A stretch of 64,000 bases of DNA from contig JABDLS010000060.1 in NCBI GenBank assembly GCA_013002885.1, forward strand, positions 1 through 64,000. The letters are read 5' to 3'. Positions within the stretch are counted from its first letter, which is position 1, and each line of letters starts with the position of its first letter. Under the pieces are notes generated by a model, which saw only the letters and a list, made by a program, of their open reading frames with translations, was not told the DNA's origin and made no database searches. The DNA is from Gemmatimonadota bacterium. Lineage in GTDB: Bacteria > Gemmatimonadota > Gemmatimonadetes > Longimicrobiales > Gaopeijiaceae. Made by a program: the position numbers and the translations under genes. This document shows, piece by piece, positions 16,313 through 25,712 of this stretch.

Positions 16313-16837
16313 CTACCAGCCCTGCTCGTCGACGTACTCGGCCTTCGTGGTCTTCGGCAGAGCGAACATGAAGAGGCCCTGCATCCAGTAGATGACCTTG
16401 GTCTTGGTGGGAATGTCCCCGAACTCGAGCTCGCTCTTGAGGAGTCCCAGGATCTCCGTCCAGCCCGCTTCGTGCTTCTCCGGGGCCGTGTGCTCGTCGG
16501 TCCAACCGGCGTGGGTGATGGTCACTTTGGTGCCCTCGGCGACCTCCTCCAGCTGCCAGGTGACCACCGTTGCCGGCTCGGGCTTCATGGCGAAGATGTA
16601 CGTGTGTTTCAGCAGGCGCGGCGCGTCCACCTCGAGGACCTCGCCGGCGACGAAGACCCTCTTTCCGTCGGGGCTGGCGTAGCGGAGCTTGCCGCCTGGC
16701 TCGAGGTCGATGTCCAGAACGGTGTTGTAGAGGGGCCGCTGGACCGAGCCGGTCTTGGTGATCTCGGACCATACGTCGTCCACCGGAACGTGGATGATGA
16801 TGGAACAGACATGATCGGGGAGGCTGGATGGACTCAC
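16313..16837 (-). CDS. SRPBCC / AHSA1-like small-ligand-fold protein
   Basis: A 174-residue protein of the Bet v1/START-like SRPBCC superfamily. It begins with CSIIIHVPVDDVWSEITKTG, has the central LEPGGKLRYASPDGKR turn, LEVDAPRLLKHTYIF, VVTWQLEEVAEGTKVTITHAGW and a C-terminal helix. AHSA1-type members bind hydrophobic ligands and are commonly encoded behind an ArsR regulator, as here, 63 bases downstream of the ArsR gene. The ligand is unknown. Confidence 0.88.
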   Translation of the reverse strand: MSPSSLPDHVCSIIIHVPVDDVWSEITKTGSVQRPLYNTVLDIDLEPGGKLRYASPDGKRVFVAGEVLEVDAPRLLKHTYIFAMKPEPATVVTWQLEEVAEGTKVTITHAGWTDEHTAPEKHEAGWTEILGLLKSELEFGDIPTKTKVIYWMQGLFMFALPKTTKAEYVDEQGW

Positions 16838-16900
16838 GGGTCGATCTCCAGGCAGGGGGGCTCAGCCGAGACGGTCGTCTCGGGCTTCCAAGGGGACGTA

Positions 16901-17251
16901 TCAGGCTTCACGACGGCGGTCTTCCAGAGCGTGCTTCAGGCTGGTCAGCGCGTCGGTCCAGGGCTGCATGTACCGACTCACCCAGCGGTCGTAGACCTGC
17001 TGAATCGGGACGGGATTCAGGTAGTTGAAGCGCTTGCGCCCGTCGCGAATCGCGACGATGAGCGCTCCTTCCTCCAGGACCTTGAGATGCTGCATGACGG
17101 CGAATCGGGAGAGGTCGGGGAAGTGCCCGGCCATCTCTCCGGTGGTCAAAGGTCCGTCCATGAGGATGTCCAGCATCTTACGCCTCGTGCCGTTGGCGAG
17201 CGCCCGCCAGACGGCCTCGGTCTCTTCGTAGAAATCCTCTTCACGTTGCAT
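16901..17251 (-). CDS. ArsR-family transcriptional regulator, probably leaderless
   Basis: A 116-residue winged-helix regulator: VWRALANGTRRKMLDILMDGPLTTGEMAG, then the recognition helix FPDLSRFAVMQHLKVLEEGALI and the wing RDGRKRFNYLN. It has no metal-binding cysteine pair, so it belongs to the ArsR group paired with SRPBCC proteins rather than the metal sensors. A consensus-like promoter ends about six bases before the ATG at 17251, so transcription should begin at or next to that ATG. A longer frame would start inside the promoter and is rejected. A palindrome over the -10 suggests autorepression. Confidence 0.9.
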   Translation of the reverse strand: MQREEDFYEETEAVWRALANGTRRKMLDILMDGPLTTGEMAGHFPDLSRFAVMQHLKVLEEGALIVAIRDGRKRFNYLNPVPIQQVYDRWVSRYMQPWTDALTSLKHALEDRRREA

Positions 17252-17286
17252 ATGTGATAATATCATCACATATTGATCTCCGTCAA
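17251..17286 (-). promoter_or_regulatory. arsR promoter overlapped by a palindromic operator
   Basis: On the minus strand: -35 TTGACG (17281-17286), an 18-base spacer and -10 TATTAT (17257-17262). A dyad with arms TATGTGAT and ATCACATA occupies 17251-17272, covering the -10 and the ATG. This is the expected place for an ArsR repressor to bind its own promoter. Confidence 0.72.
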
Positions 17287-17331
17287 CCGCGAGGGCGGGG
17301 GGCGACCAGTTTCCAGACACGAGGAGGAACG

Positions 17332-17709
17332 ATGGGACGAGCCATCGGAGCGGTGATCGCAGGTGCGGTGGTGTGGGCGGTGCTCTGGTTGGGTTTCAAC
17401 GCGGTGCTGCCGTCGATGATTCCCGAGATCTACGTGCTCGGCGAGCGGCTGGATCACGTGCCCGTGTTGCTGGGGCTCATCGCTTACAGCGTGGTGCTCT
17501 CGGTGCTGGCCGGCTACGTGACGGCCGCCGTTCGCGGAGGCCCCGACCCCATGGGCGCGGTGAAAGCGTTGGCGGCCCTGCAACTCACCTTCGGAATCAT
17601 CGCCGAGGTCTCGAGTTGGGATCTGCTGCCTGTGTGGTACCACGTCGTCTTCCTCGCCCTCGTGGTGCCGGCGACGATCTATGGCGGGCGCCTGAAGGCA
17701 CGGGGTTGA
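17332..17709 (+). CDS. Small four-helix membrane protein
   Basis: A 125-residue protein that is almost entirely four membrane helices, ending in a short basic tail (YGGRLKARG). The ATG at 17332 has a strong GAGGAGG ribosome-binding site, which decides it over in-frame upstream codons. It is divergent from the arsR-SRPBCC pair across 80 bases that hold the ArsR operator, so it may belong to the same regulon. No family function recognised. Confidence 0.8.
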   Translation: MGRAIGAVIAGAVVWAVLWLGFNAVLPSMIPEIYVLGERLDHVPVLLGLIAYSVVLSVLAGYVTAAVRGGPDPMGAVKALAALQLTFGIIAEVSSWDLLPVWYHVVFLALVVPATIYGGRLKARG

Positions 17710-17754
17710 GGCAGCGCGAAGCGCTGAAGCCGCTGGAAAGGGAGCGCCGGGCGC

Positions 17755-18852
17755 TCACTCCTGCCAAGCGTCGAGCGCCTGCCCCAGCGCCTCGAGGCCG
17801 CGCTCCAACGTCTCCCGTTCGCCGGCGACGGCGACACGGAAGTGGGCCGGCTCGCCGAAGAGCCGGCCCGGGGTGACGCTCACCTCGAAGTCCCGGGCCG
17901 CGTGGTCGAGGAAGGGTGCGGCGTCGTCCGTGCCCTTCAGTCGGGGGAAGCCGACGGAGCCGCCCGGGGGCTCCACCCAGTCCAGCTCCGGGCGGGATTC
18001 GACGAAGTCCCGGAGAAGCCCGAAGCCCGGCCCCAGGATGTCCCGAGCACGCTCGAGGAGTGCGTCGAGATGGGAAAAGGCCAGCGCGCCCAGCACGTCG
18101 GAGGGAACCGAGCCGATTCCGTCGACGACGTCCCGGGCGCGCCAGACCCGCTCCACCGTATGGGGGTCGGCGAGAATCCATCCGATGCGCAGACCGGAGA
18201 GCCCGTACGACTTGGTCAGGCTGTTCGTGGAGACGAAGGCGTCACCGAGATGCGCCGCCGGTGTGCGGTCGACGCCGGGCACGGCGTCGAGGTAGACCTC
18301 GTCCACCACCACCTTCGCACCCACCGATTCGGCGAGCTCGCCGATGCGGCGGAGTGTGGGCGCATCGGCATACACACCGCTGGGGTTGTGGAGGTTGGTG
18401 AGGACGATGACGCGTGTCCGGTCGGTGAGGGCCGCCTCCACGGCGTCCGGGTCGAGGGCAAAGCGTCGGTCCCACCCGCGAGGGAAGGTGTCCACCTCTG
18501 CACCCAGGAGCAGGGCCGCTCCAGGTTGAGGGTCGTAGCCTGGCCACTCGGTGAGGACCCGGTCGCCCGGCCTGAGGAGGGCGGCGTAGACCAGGAAGTT
18601 GGCGCCGGAGGCTCCCGGGCCCGTGGCGACCCGGGTGCGGGCCACGCCGAAGCGCTGGGCAATGGCGTCGACGAGCGGCGGCCAGCCGTCGTCGTTTCGC
18701 CCGTCGAGGCGGAGCGCCTCCCGGGCGCCGGGAAGGTCGTCGAAGGTGCAGGCGAGAAGGTTCGAGCCGGTGAGGTCCCAGCGAGTACCGACGTGATGCT
18801 TGGCCCACGTCATGTAGGGCGCCCAGCTCGTCGAGCGGGACCGGTCCATCAT
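17755..18852 (-). CDS. PLP-dependent aminotransferase, class I/II
   Basis: A 365-residue fold-type I aminotransferase. It has the substrate-side TEWPGYDP segment, the NLHNPSGV motif, the PLP-contacting VVVDEVYLDAV and the Schiff-base lysine in TNSLTKSYGLSGLRIGW. The start is one of two adjacent ATGs (18852 or 18849). The family covers aspartate-, aromatic- and alanine-type enzymes, and the sequence does not fix the substrate. It is divergent from a nitroreductase gene across about 130 bases. Confidence 0.9.
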   Translation of the reverse strand: MMDRSRSTSWAPYMTWAKHHVGTRWDLTGSNLLACTFDDLPGAREALRLDGRNDDGWPPLVDAIAQRFGVARTRVATGPGASGANFLVYAALLRPGDRVLTEWPGYDPQPGAALLLGAEVDTFPRGWDRRFALDPDAVEAALTDRTRVIVLTNLHNPSGVYADAPTLRRIGELAESVGAKVVVDEVYLDAVPGVDRTPAAHLGDAFVSTNSLTKSYGLSGLRIGWILADPHTVERVWRARDVVDGIGSVPSDVLGALAFSHLDALLERARDILGPGFGLLRDFVESRPELDWVEPPGGSVGFPRLKGTDDAAPFLDHAARDFEVSVTPGRLFGEPAHFRVAVAGERETLERGLEALGQALDAWQE

Positions 18853-18983
18853 CGTTGACGACTCCAGCAGAGGTGGGCGGGTACGTCGGCAGCCAGGAGT
18901 GCGAAGCCGATGCCCGACCGCGCGAGGGTAGGGCGGAGGCGGCGACTTGGCCAGTTGAGGGCTTGGAGCCAGATTGCCACCCC

Positions 18984-19544
18984 ATGGACATCCTCGACGC
19001 CATCGAGTCACGACGCTCGATCAAGACCTTCTCCGACCGCCCCGTCTCCGACGAGGCCATCCGCCAGTTGCTGTCCATGGCCGTGCTCGCGCCGAACCAC
19101 CGCATGACCGAGCCGTGGCGCTTCTACGTGCTGGGACCCAAGGCGCGAGCCGCCTATGGAGCGGCTCTCGGGGCTCGCAAGGCGAAGCGCGTCGACGACG
19201 AGGAAGCCGCGGCCGCCGTCATCGCCAAGGTCGAGCAGTCCCACCGGGATCTTCCGGCGATGATGGCCGTGAGCATGACCCTCGACGAGAATCCGGAGAT
19301 TCGTGAGGAGGACTACGCCGCGACGTACATGGCCATCCAGAACCTGTGCCTGGCCGCCTGCGCCATGGGCCTGGGAACGCACGTGAAGAGCGGAGCGGTC
19401 ATGGACGACCCTCGGGCTCGCGCCGCGGTGGGCGTGGCCGACCATGAGCGCATCGTCGCGACCATCCACATGGGTGAGCCCGCCGAAGTGCCGACGCCCA
19501 AGGAACGAAAGGACGCAGCCGACTTCACTACATGGGTGCCCTGA
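18984..19544 (+). CDS. Nitroreductase-family flavoprotein
   Basis: A 186-residue FMN-binding reductase. The N-terminal AIESRRSIKTFSDRPVSDEAIRQLL is the classic FMN-phosphate-binding start of the family. APNHRMTEPWRFYVL and AIQNLCLAACAMGLGTHVKSG complete the fold. Such enzymes reduce nitro groups, quinones or enoyl-type substrates with NAD(P)H. No neighbour suggests a specific substrate. Confidence 0.9.
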   Translation: MDILDAIESRRSIKTFSDRPVSDEAIRQLLSMAVLAPNHRMTEPWRFYVLGPKARAAYGAALGARKAKRVDDEEAAAAVIAKVEQSHRDLPAMMAVSMTLDENPEIREEDYAATYMAIQNLCLAACAMGLGTHVKSGAVMDDPRARAAVGVADHERIVATIHMGEPAEVPTPKERKDAADFTTWVP

Positions 19545-19615
19545 TGCGCCTTCTACTCGTGGGCACCGCACGGGACCTCGCGAACCACCTACATGACCCG
19601 ACCAACGGAAGACCG

Positions 19616-21055
19616 ATGAAACGCACGACGACCTCGAACCTCTTGTCGCTCCTCGCGGGAGCCCTCCTGACCGCCACGCCACTCGCCGGCCAGGACACCA
19701 TGCCGCCCGACGAGTATCAGCAACTCGCCCGGGACATCTTCGAGGAGATCATCGAGATCAACACGACGAACAGCGAGCGGGGCAACAACACCGAGGTCGC
19801 CGAGGTGCTGGCGCGCTACCTCCTCGAGGCCGGCTTCCCGGAAGACGACGTCCACGTTCTCGTTCCCGACGACGCTCCCACCAAAGGCAATCTGGTGGCC
19901 CGGTATCGTGGCCGGGACGCGTCGCTCGAGCCCATCCTGGTATTGGCCCACATCGACGTGGTCGAAGCCCTACCCGAGGACTGGAGCAGCAACCTGGACC
20001 CCTTCGCTTTCACCGAGCGGGAGGGCTACTGGTACGGTCGAGGCGTCACCGACGACAAGGACGAGGCGGCTATCTACACGGCGAACTTCATCCGCATGCA
20101 CGACGAGGGCTTCGTGCCCGAGCGCGACATCGTCATGGCCCTCACCGCCGACGAAGAGGGTGGACCGCGCAACGGCGTCGCCTTCCTCCTCGAGGAGCAC
20201 CGCGACCTCATCGACGCGGCATACGCTCTCAACGAAGGGGGCGGAGGGATGGAGAAGGATGGACGGAAGATCTCCAACAACGTCCAGGCGGCCGAGAAGA
20301 AGTTCCTCAACTTCACCTTCCGAGGCACCAATCCCGGCGGGCACTCGTCGCTCCCGGTGAAGAAGAACGCGATCTACGATCTCTCGGCCGCGCTTCTGGC
20401 AGTCCAGGAGTACGACTTCCCGGTGATGATGCACGAGGTCACCGAGGCCTTCTTCCTCGGCTCGGCGGACATCGTCGGCGGACCCATGGGAGACGCAATG
20501 AGGCGGATCGTCGAGAACCCCGATGACGCGGCGGCCGCCGAAGTCCTCTCCACGGAGCCCGGTTACAACTCCCGCCTCCGCACGACGTGCGTTGCGACGC
20601 TTCTCGAGGGTGGGCACGCGTCCAACGCACTGCCCCAGCTCGCCGAGGCCAATGTCAACTGCCGCATCTTCCCCACCCACGAGCCCGACGACGTGCACGA
20701 GCGGCTGCAGACCATCGCGGCGCCCTTCGATGTCGAGGTCGAGCCGGCAGGGTCGGCCACGCCGAGCCCGCCGTCACCTTTGACCGCCGAGGTGCTCGAG
20801 CCCATCGAGCGGATCACGGAGCAGATGTGGCCGGGTGTGAGGGTTCTACCCGTCATGTCCACCGGCGCCACCGACGGCCTCTACCTCCGAAACGCCGGCA
20901 TCCCGGTGTACGGGGTCAGTGGAATCTTCGGCGACGTCGACGACGTCCGCGCCCACGGCCAGGACGAGCGGATCCTCATTCGGCACTTCTATGAGGGCCA
21001 GGAGTTCCTGTATCGTCTCGTGAAAGCGCTGTCCGGAGGTGGCGTGGCGCAGTAG
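19616..21055 (+). CDS. Exported M20/M28-type zinc peptidase
   Basis: A 479-residue metallopeptidase with a signal peptide (residues 1 to about 25, cleavage after TPLAG). M20 metal and catalytic residues are visible: H112 and D114 (LAHIDVVEA), bridging D146 (GRGVTDDKD), E180 as base with E181 as ligand (TADEEGG), and a late histidine in DVRAHGQDER. The dimerisation domain lies in the middle. It probably removes amino acids from peptides or acyl groups outside the cytoplasm. An upstream in-frame ATG at 19544 would disrupt the signal peptide, so the ATG at 19616 is preferred. Confidence 0.92.
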   Translation: MKRTTTSNLLSLLAGALLTATPLAGQDTMPPDEYQQLARDIFEEIIEINTTNSERGNNTEVAEVLARYLLEAGFPEDDVHVLVPDDAPTKGNLVARYRGRDASLEPILVLAHIDVVEALPEDWSSNLDPFAFTEREGYWYGRGVTDDKDEAAIYTANFIRMHDEGFVPERDIVMALTADEEGGPRNGVAFLLEEHRDLIDAAYALNEGGGGMEKDGRKISNNVQAAEKKFLNFTFRGTNPGGHSSLPVKKNAIYDLSAALLAVQEYDFPVMMHEVTEAFFLGSADIVGGPMGDAMRRIVENPDDAAAAEVLSTEPGYNSRLRTTCVATLLEGGHASNALPQLAEANVNCRIFPTHEPDDVHERLQTIAAPFDVEVEPAGSATPSPPSPLTAEVLEPIERITEQMWPGVRVLPVMSTGATDGLYLRNAGIPVYGVSGIFGDVDDVRAHGQDERILIRHFYEGQEFLYRLVKALSGGGVAQ

Positions 21056-21181
21056 ATGGGGTCGTCGATGACGGGGGTAGGGCGCAGGCGGGCCCCGCCG
21101 CCCGCGGAACCGGGGAGGGCAGTGTTCGTACCATGAACGGCTACGTATCGTGTTCCGTCCCCGTCGCATGAGTCACCGCCG

Positions 21182-22900
21182 ATGACCCACCGCCTCGTCC
21201 AAGGCGCTCTTGCCCTCGCACTCATGGGCGGGCTGCTCGTTCCCGCTTCTAGCGCCGCCCAGACGGTACTCGTGCGGATCGTCAACGCCGAGACCGCCGG
21301 CCCCATTGTCGGCGCCTTGGCCTACCTGGACGACACCCAGGGCTCGACCTTCAAGAACACCCTCACGGACGAGCGCGGCCGCGCCCTCTTCGTGGGCATC
21401 CCGGAAGGGAGTTACAGGGTCCGGGTGGAAATGATCGGCATGGGCACGACCGAGACCGACGTCTTCGACATCTCGGCCGGCGCCACCATAACCCAGGAAG
21501 TGAGGATGGAGTCCAGCGCCATCCAGCTCGAGGGGATCGAGGTGGAGTTGGAGGCCGACCGCTGCACCGTCCGACCGGGCGCCGAGGGCGCTATGGTGGC
21601 CGAGATCTGGGACGAGGCGCGGAAGGCGCTCTCGGCAGCGTCGCTCACCGACGAGCGGGACCGGTACCGGTACGAGACCATCAAGTACGATCGCAAAATC
21701 GACCGACAGACGGGTGTGGTCCTCGATGAGGAGCGCTCACGCCGCGAGGGGTACATGGACACGCCTTTCGAGAGCTACCCTGCCGAGGACCTGGTCCAGA
21801 ACGGCTTCGTCCAGCGCGACGGCCAGGGCTATCTGTACATGGCCCCCGACGCCGATGTCCTGCTGTCCGACGCGTTCCTCGACACCCATTGCTTCCGGGT
21901 GGCGGGGCGGCGCGACGACGGGCTCGTCGGACTCGGATTCGAGCCGACGGGAGACAACAAGACCGTACCCGACATCCTCGGCACCATGTGGATCGACGCA
22001 GAGACCGCCGAGCTCCGTTGGCTGGAATTCACGTACGAGTTCCTGGAGCAGGAGATGATGTCGGACCAGGTGGGTGGTCGCGTCGACTTCCAGCGGATGC
22101 CCGACGGATCGTGGATCGTGCCCGAGTGGTGGATCCGCATGCCCATCATGGGGGCGCAGACCGATTTCCAGGGCCGTCAGCGCCCCTACATCGCGGAGTA
22201 CCATCAGACGGGTGGGCTCGTCGCCGAGGTACGGGAGGCGGGGGGGCGGAGCCTGGGTCAGCGGGCGGAGACCGGCGGCGTCGAAGGCATCGTCATGGAC
22301 TCACTGGGGGTCCCCCTGGGCGCCGTTAGAGTAGGCGTCATCGGCCAGAGTCAGGAAGTCTATACCAACGCCCAGGGTGAGTTCAGCATCACGGGACTCA
22401 CCGCCGGCCGCTACCAGGTCCGCTTCGTGGATCCACAGCTCGAGGACGCCGGCTTCATCCCACCGCCCGTCGAGCAGGACGTGATTCGAGGCGAGCTAGC
22501 GCAGATCGAATACCACATGCCCTCGAAGGGTGACGTGCTATTCGAGGCGTGCCGGGGTGAAGAGCGGGCCAATGGGACCGCGGTCCTCGCCGGAACGGTC
22601 ATCGACGCTCTGGGACAACCGGTCCCTGACGCGACGGTTCGGGTCTCGTGGACGGGCTACGATGTCCTGGGCGGTGGCAGGGTGACGAACGAGTCCGTCC
22701 GAAACGTGACGGAACAGACCAACGGCTTCGAGATGACCACGGGCTCCGCGGGGACATACAGCTTCTGCGGTGTGCCTGCCGGGGCGAGCATCCGGCTTTC
22801 GGCCGAGTCGGCCAACCGTGAGTCCGACGACTTCGAGGTCGTGATCCCCGACTATGAAGTGGGCGCGATGCGCGTCCTCGAGCTCACCAACCGGCGGTAA
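21182..22900 (+). CDS. Exported protein with three carboxypeptidase regulatory-like domains
   Basis: A 572-residue protein with a signal peptide ending in SSAAQ. CarboxypepD_reg-like beta-sandwich modules occur at about 27-115 (VLVRIVNAETAGPIVGALAY), 360-440 (GGVEGIVMDSLGVPLGAVRV) and 465-570 (VLAGTVIDALGQPVPDATVR). A central domain of about 200 residues has no recognised family. Such proteins are abundant in Gemmatimonadota and usually sit on the cell surface or in the periplasm. Role unknown; probably adhesive or carbohydrate- or peptide-related. Confidence 0.75.
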   Translation: MTHRLVQGALALALMGGLLVPASSAAQTVLVRIVNAETAGPIVGALAYLDDTQGSTFKNTLTDERGRALFVGIPEGSYRVRVEMIGMGTTETDVFDISAGATITQEVRMESSAIQLEGIEVELEADRCTVRPGAEGAMVAEIWDEARKALSAASLTDERDRYRYETIKYDRKIDRQTGVVLDEERSRREGYMDTPFESYPAEDLVQNGFVQRDGQGYLYMAPDADVLLSDAFLDTHCFRVAGRRDDGLVGLGFEPTGDNKTVPDILGTMWIDAETAELRWLEFTYEFLEQEMMSDQVGGRVDFQRMPDGSWIVPEWWIRMPIMGAQTDFQGRQRPYIAEYHQTGGLVAEVREAGGRSLGQRAETGGVEGIVMDSLGVPLGAVRVGVIGQSQEVYTNAQGEFSITGLTAGRYQVRFVDPQLEDAGFIPPPVEQDVIRGELAQIEYHMPSKGDVLFEACRGEERANGTAVLAGTVIDALGQPVPDATVRVSWTGYDVLGGGRVTNESVRNVTEQTNGFEMTTGSAGTYSFCGVPAGASIRLSAESANRESDDFEVVIPDYEVGAMRVLELTNRR

Positions 22901-22989
22901 GCGACTCCGACGACCACCAAGGCACCCTCGACGGGCATCGGGGGGTCACCCTACGCTCGCACGACGGGCCCATACCCGAGGCCAATGAG

Positions 22990-25707
22990 ATGATGGTGTC
23001 GACGACGTACTCCCTTCCCCGCGCGCCCATCCCGAGGATGGCCGCCGCCCTCCTCCTCGCTTCGGGCCTGGTCGCCACGGCTCCCGCAGGAGTGTTGGCG
23101 CAGGCGAGTCCGCGGACGGCCGACCGCATGTCCGCGACCGAGCGGCTCGAGCGCTTCGAGGCCCACCAGGCCCTGGTCCCCTCATCCCCTTTCCGAACGC
23201 TCCCGTGGCAGCATCTGGGCCCGACGAACATCAGTGGCCGGGCCACCGACCTCGCCGTCGAGCAGCCTCGTGGCGAGACATACACGATGTACGTGGCGAC
23301 CGCAGCCGGCGGGGTCTGGAAGACGGAGAACGAAGGCGTAACGTGGCGGAACCTCTTCGCCGGAGAGGTCACGGCCTCCATCGGTGACATCGCCATCGCG
23401 CCTTCCGACCCCCGTCAGCTCTGGGTGGGCACGGGCGAGGCCAACATCTTCCGCTCCTCGCATGCCGGCGCTGGCATCTACAAGTCCGCCGACAGCGGAG
23501 AAAGCTGGGAGCACATGGGTCTCACCGAGACGCAGACCATCGGGCGCGTCGTCGTGCATCCCACCAACCCGAACGTGGTGTGGGTAGCGGCCAGCGGGCA
23601 CGAGTACCGGGACAATCCCGATCGCGGGGTCTACAAGACCACCGATGGAGGACGCAGTTGGCGAAAGGTGCTCTTCGTCGACGACCAGACCGGCGCCATC
23701 GACCTGGTCGTCCATCCCCAGGACCCCACCGTCCTCTATGCTGCAACCTGGCAGCGCCGTCGGGCCAAGTTCAACGACCCTCGCAACGAGCCGGCATTCA
23801 CCGGATCGGACGACTACTTCACGGGCTCGGGCGTGTGGAAGAGCACCGACGGCGGTGAGAACTGGCGGCCCGTCAACGAGGGGCTGCCCGAAGCTCGCTA
23901 CCGGGGCCGGATCGGCATCGACATCGCCCGCTCCAGCCCCGAGACGCTCTACGCCTTCGTCGACAACTACGAGATCGCGCGACCGGCGCCCGAGGGCGCT
24001 ACCGACGCCTACGGTCGCCCCCGAGGCGGTGTCATCCGTGGCGCCACCATCTTCCGGTCGGACAACGGCGGCGAGAGTTGGTACCAGACCAGCGTCCACG
24101 GCGAGTACATGGAGTCCCTCGGCGGTACGTACGGCTGGGTCTTCGGCCAGATCCGGGTGGATCCCAACAACGTCGATCGGATCTACGCCCTGGGCGTTCA
24201 GCTCCACGTCTCCGACGACGCCGGCCAGTCGTTTCGGCGCCTCACCGGCATGCACGTCGATCATCATGGCCTTTGGATCGACCCCGACAACTCGGACTAT
24301 ATCGTCAACGCGAACGACGGCGGCGCATACGTCTCGTACGACGGCGGCGCCAACTGGCGCTTTTTCGGCGACATCCCGGTGGTGACGTTCTTCAACGTCA
24401 ACCACGACATGGACGATCCCTTCCGGGTGTACGGTTCCGTCCAGGATCACGGGTCGTATTCCGGCGTCGTCGACCTGAGGCAGGGACGCCACGCCATCCC
24501 GGCAACGGCGTGGGAGCAGGCGCCGGGCGGTGAGGGGAGCCATCATGCCATCGATCCCCGGGACCCGGACATCGTGTACTCGGCGGGCTTCTACGGCTCG
24601 CTGTCCCGCACCGATCTGGAGACCGACGAGCGCGACGCCATCATGCCCACGGTGGAGCCCGGCGATCCGCCTCTGCGCGGTCAGTGGCTGGCCCACTTCA
24701 TTCTCTCGCCCCACGACCCGGACGTCGTCTACCACGGCATGCAATACGTCTTCCGCACCCGTGACCGGGGCGAGACGTGGACGCGGATATCGCCGGACCT
24801 GACCTACAACGACCCCGATCGCCTGGGCGACATCCAGTTCCAGACCATCACGGCGCTGGCCGAGTCACCCATGACCGAAGGGCTCCTCTATGCGGGGACG
24901 GACGACGGGCGGGTCCACCGGATGCGCGGCCCCGACGCCGACTGGGTCGAGATCACCGAGGGGCTGCACCCGGATCGGTTCACCTCCGAGATCGTGGCGT
25001 CGGCCTACGACGAGTCCACGGTCTATGTGACGCAGAACGGTCGTCGAAGCGACGACTTCGCTCCCTATGTCTGGCGGTCGAGAGACTACGGTCAGACGTG
25101 GGAGAGCCTGTCCGACGGCGTGCCCGTCGGCCCGGTCAACATCATCCGCGAGGATCCGAAGAACGAGAACGTCCTCTACCTCGGCACGGACATCGGAGTG
25201 TATGTCTCGTTGGACGCCGGCGAGAGCTGGGAGGTGCTGGCCAACGGCATGCCGTCGACCTTCGTCCACGACCTCGTCGTCCATCCCCGCGACGACATCA
25301 TGGTGGCGGCGACCCACGGTCAGGGCATGTTCGCCTTCGACGTCCGTGAGCTGCAGCGGCTCACCGCGGACATCATGGCTCAGCCGGCGTACCTCTTCGC
25401 TACCGACGCCGGCGTCCTGCCCACCCGCGGCGGCGGCTTCGGCGGTCCGAGGCCGCGAGGGGCGTGGGTCCACTACTGGCTCGGTGCAGACGCCGACCTC
25501 ACGCTGGAGGTCCGGGACGCCGACGGCGAGACCGTGGCTCGCCTCGACGGACCAGGCTCACGGGGGCTGCATCAGGTCGAATGGAATCTCCAGCGAGACG
25601 ATGGCGGACAGGGACGATCAGGCATCGTCAGGCCCGGCACCTACTCGGCGGTCCTCACCGTCGGCGGCACCGAGTTCGCGACCCCACTCTACGTCGAGCG
25701 GAGGTAG
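22990..25707 (+). CDS. Exported BNR/VPS10-type beta-propeller protein
   Basis: A 905-residue protein with a signal peptide. It carries at least ten BNR/Asp-box repeats of the type GVxKSxDGGxSW (for example GGVWKTENEGVTW, GIYKSADSGESW, GVYKTTDGGRSW, GVYVSLDAGESW), forming one or two propellers like sortilin/VPS10 and xyloglucanase-type proteins. The C-terminal 100 residues form a separate beta domain (LTLEVRDADGETVARL) resembling FlgD-like Ig modules. Proteins of this layout are common and multi-copy in Gemmatimonadota and Acidobacteria. They are annotated as glycosyl hydrolases, but catalytic residues are not evident here. Confidence 0.85.
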   Translation: MMVSTTYSLPRAPIPRMAAALLLASGLVATAPAGVLAQASPRTADRMSATERLERFEAHQALVPSSPFRTLPWQHLGPTNISGRATDLAVEQPRGETYTMYVATAAGGVWKTENEGVTWRNLFAGEVTASIGDIAIAPSDPRQLWVGTGEANIFRSSHAGAGIYKSADSGESWEHMGLTETQTIGRVVVHPTNPNVVWVAASGHEYRDNPDRGVYKTTDGGRSWRKVLFVDDQTGAIDLVVHPQDPTVLYAATWQRRRAKFNDPRNEPAFTGSDDYFTGSGVWKSTDGGENWRPVNEGLPEARYRGRIGIDIARSSPETLYAFVDNYEIARPAPEGATDAYGRPRGGVIRGATIFRSDNGGESWYQTSVHGEYMESLGGTYGWVFGQIRVDPNNVDRIYALGVQLHVSDDAGQSFRRLTGMHVDHHGLWIDPDNSDYIVNANDGGAYVSYDGGANWRFFGDIPVVTFFNVNHDMDDPFRVYGSVQDHGSYSGVVDLRQGRHAIPATAWEQAPGGEGSHHAIDPRDPDIVYSAGFYGSLSRTDLETDERDAIMPTVEPGDPPLRGQWLAHFILSPHDPDVVYHGMQYVFRTRDRGETWTRISPDLTYNDPDRLGDIQFQTITALAESPMTEGLLYAGTDDGRVHRMRGPDADWVEITEGLHPDRFTSEIVASAYDESTVYVTQNGRRSDDFAPYVWRSRDYGQTWESLSDGVPVGPVNIIREDPKNENVLYLGTDIGVYVSLDAGESWEVLANGMPSTFVHDLVVHPRDDIMVAATHGQGMFAFDVRELQRLTADIMAQPAYLFATDAGVLPTRGGGFGGPRPRGAWVHYWLGADADLTLEVRDADGETVARLDGPGSRGLHQVEWNLQRDDGGQGRSGIVRPGTYSAVLTVGGTEFATPLYVERR

Positions 25708-25712
25708 AGACG

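Noticed and set aside
21056-21181. Small gene in the gap between the M20 peptidase and the regulatory-like-domain protein
   Set aside because: Only short frames without ribosome-binding sites; the gap shows GC-rich sequence and nothing recognisable.
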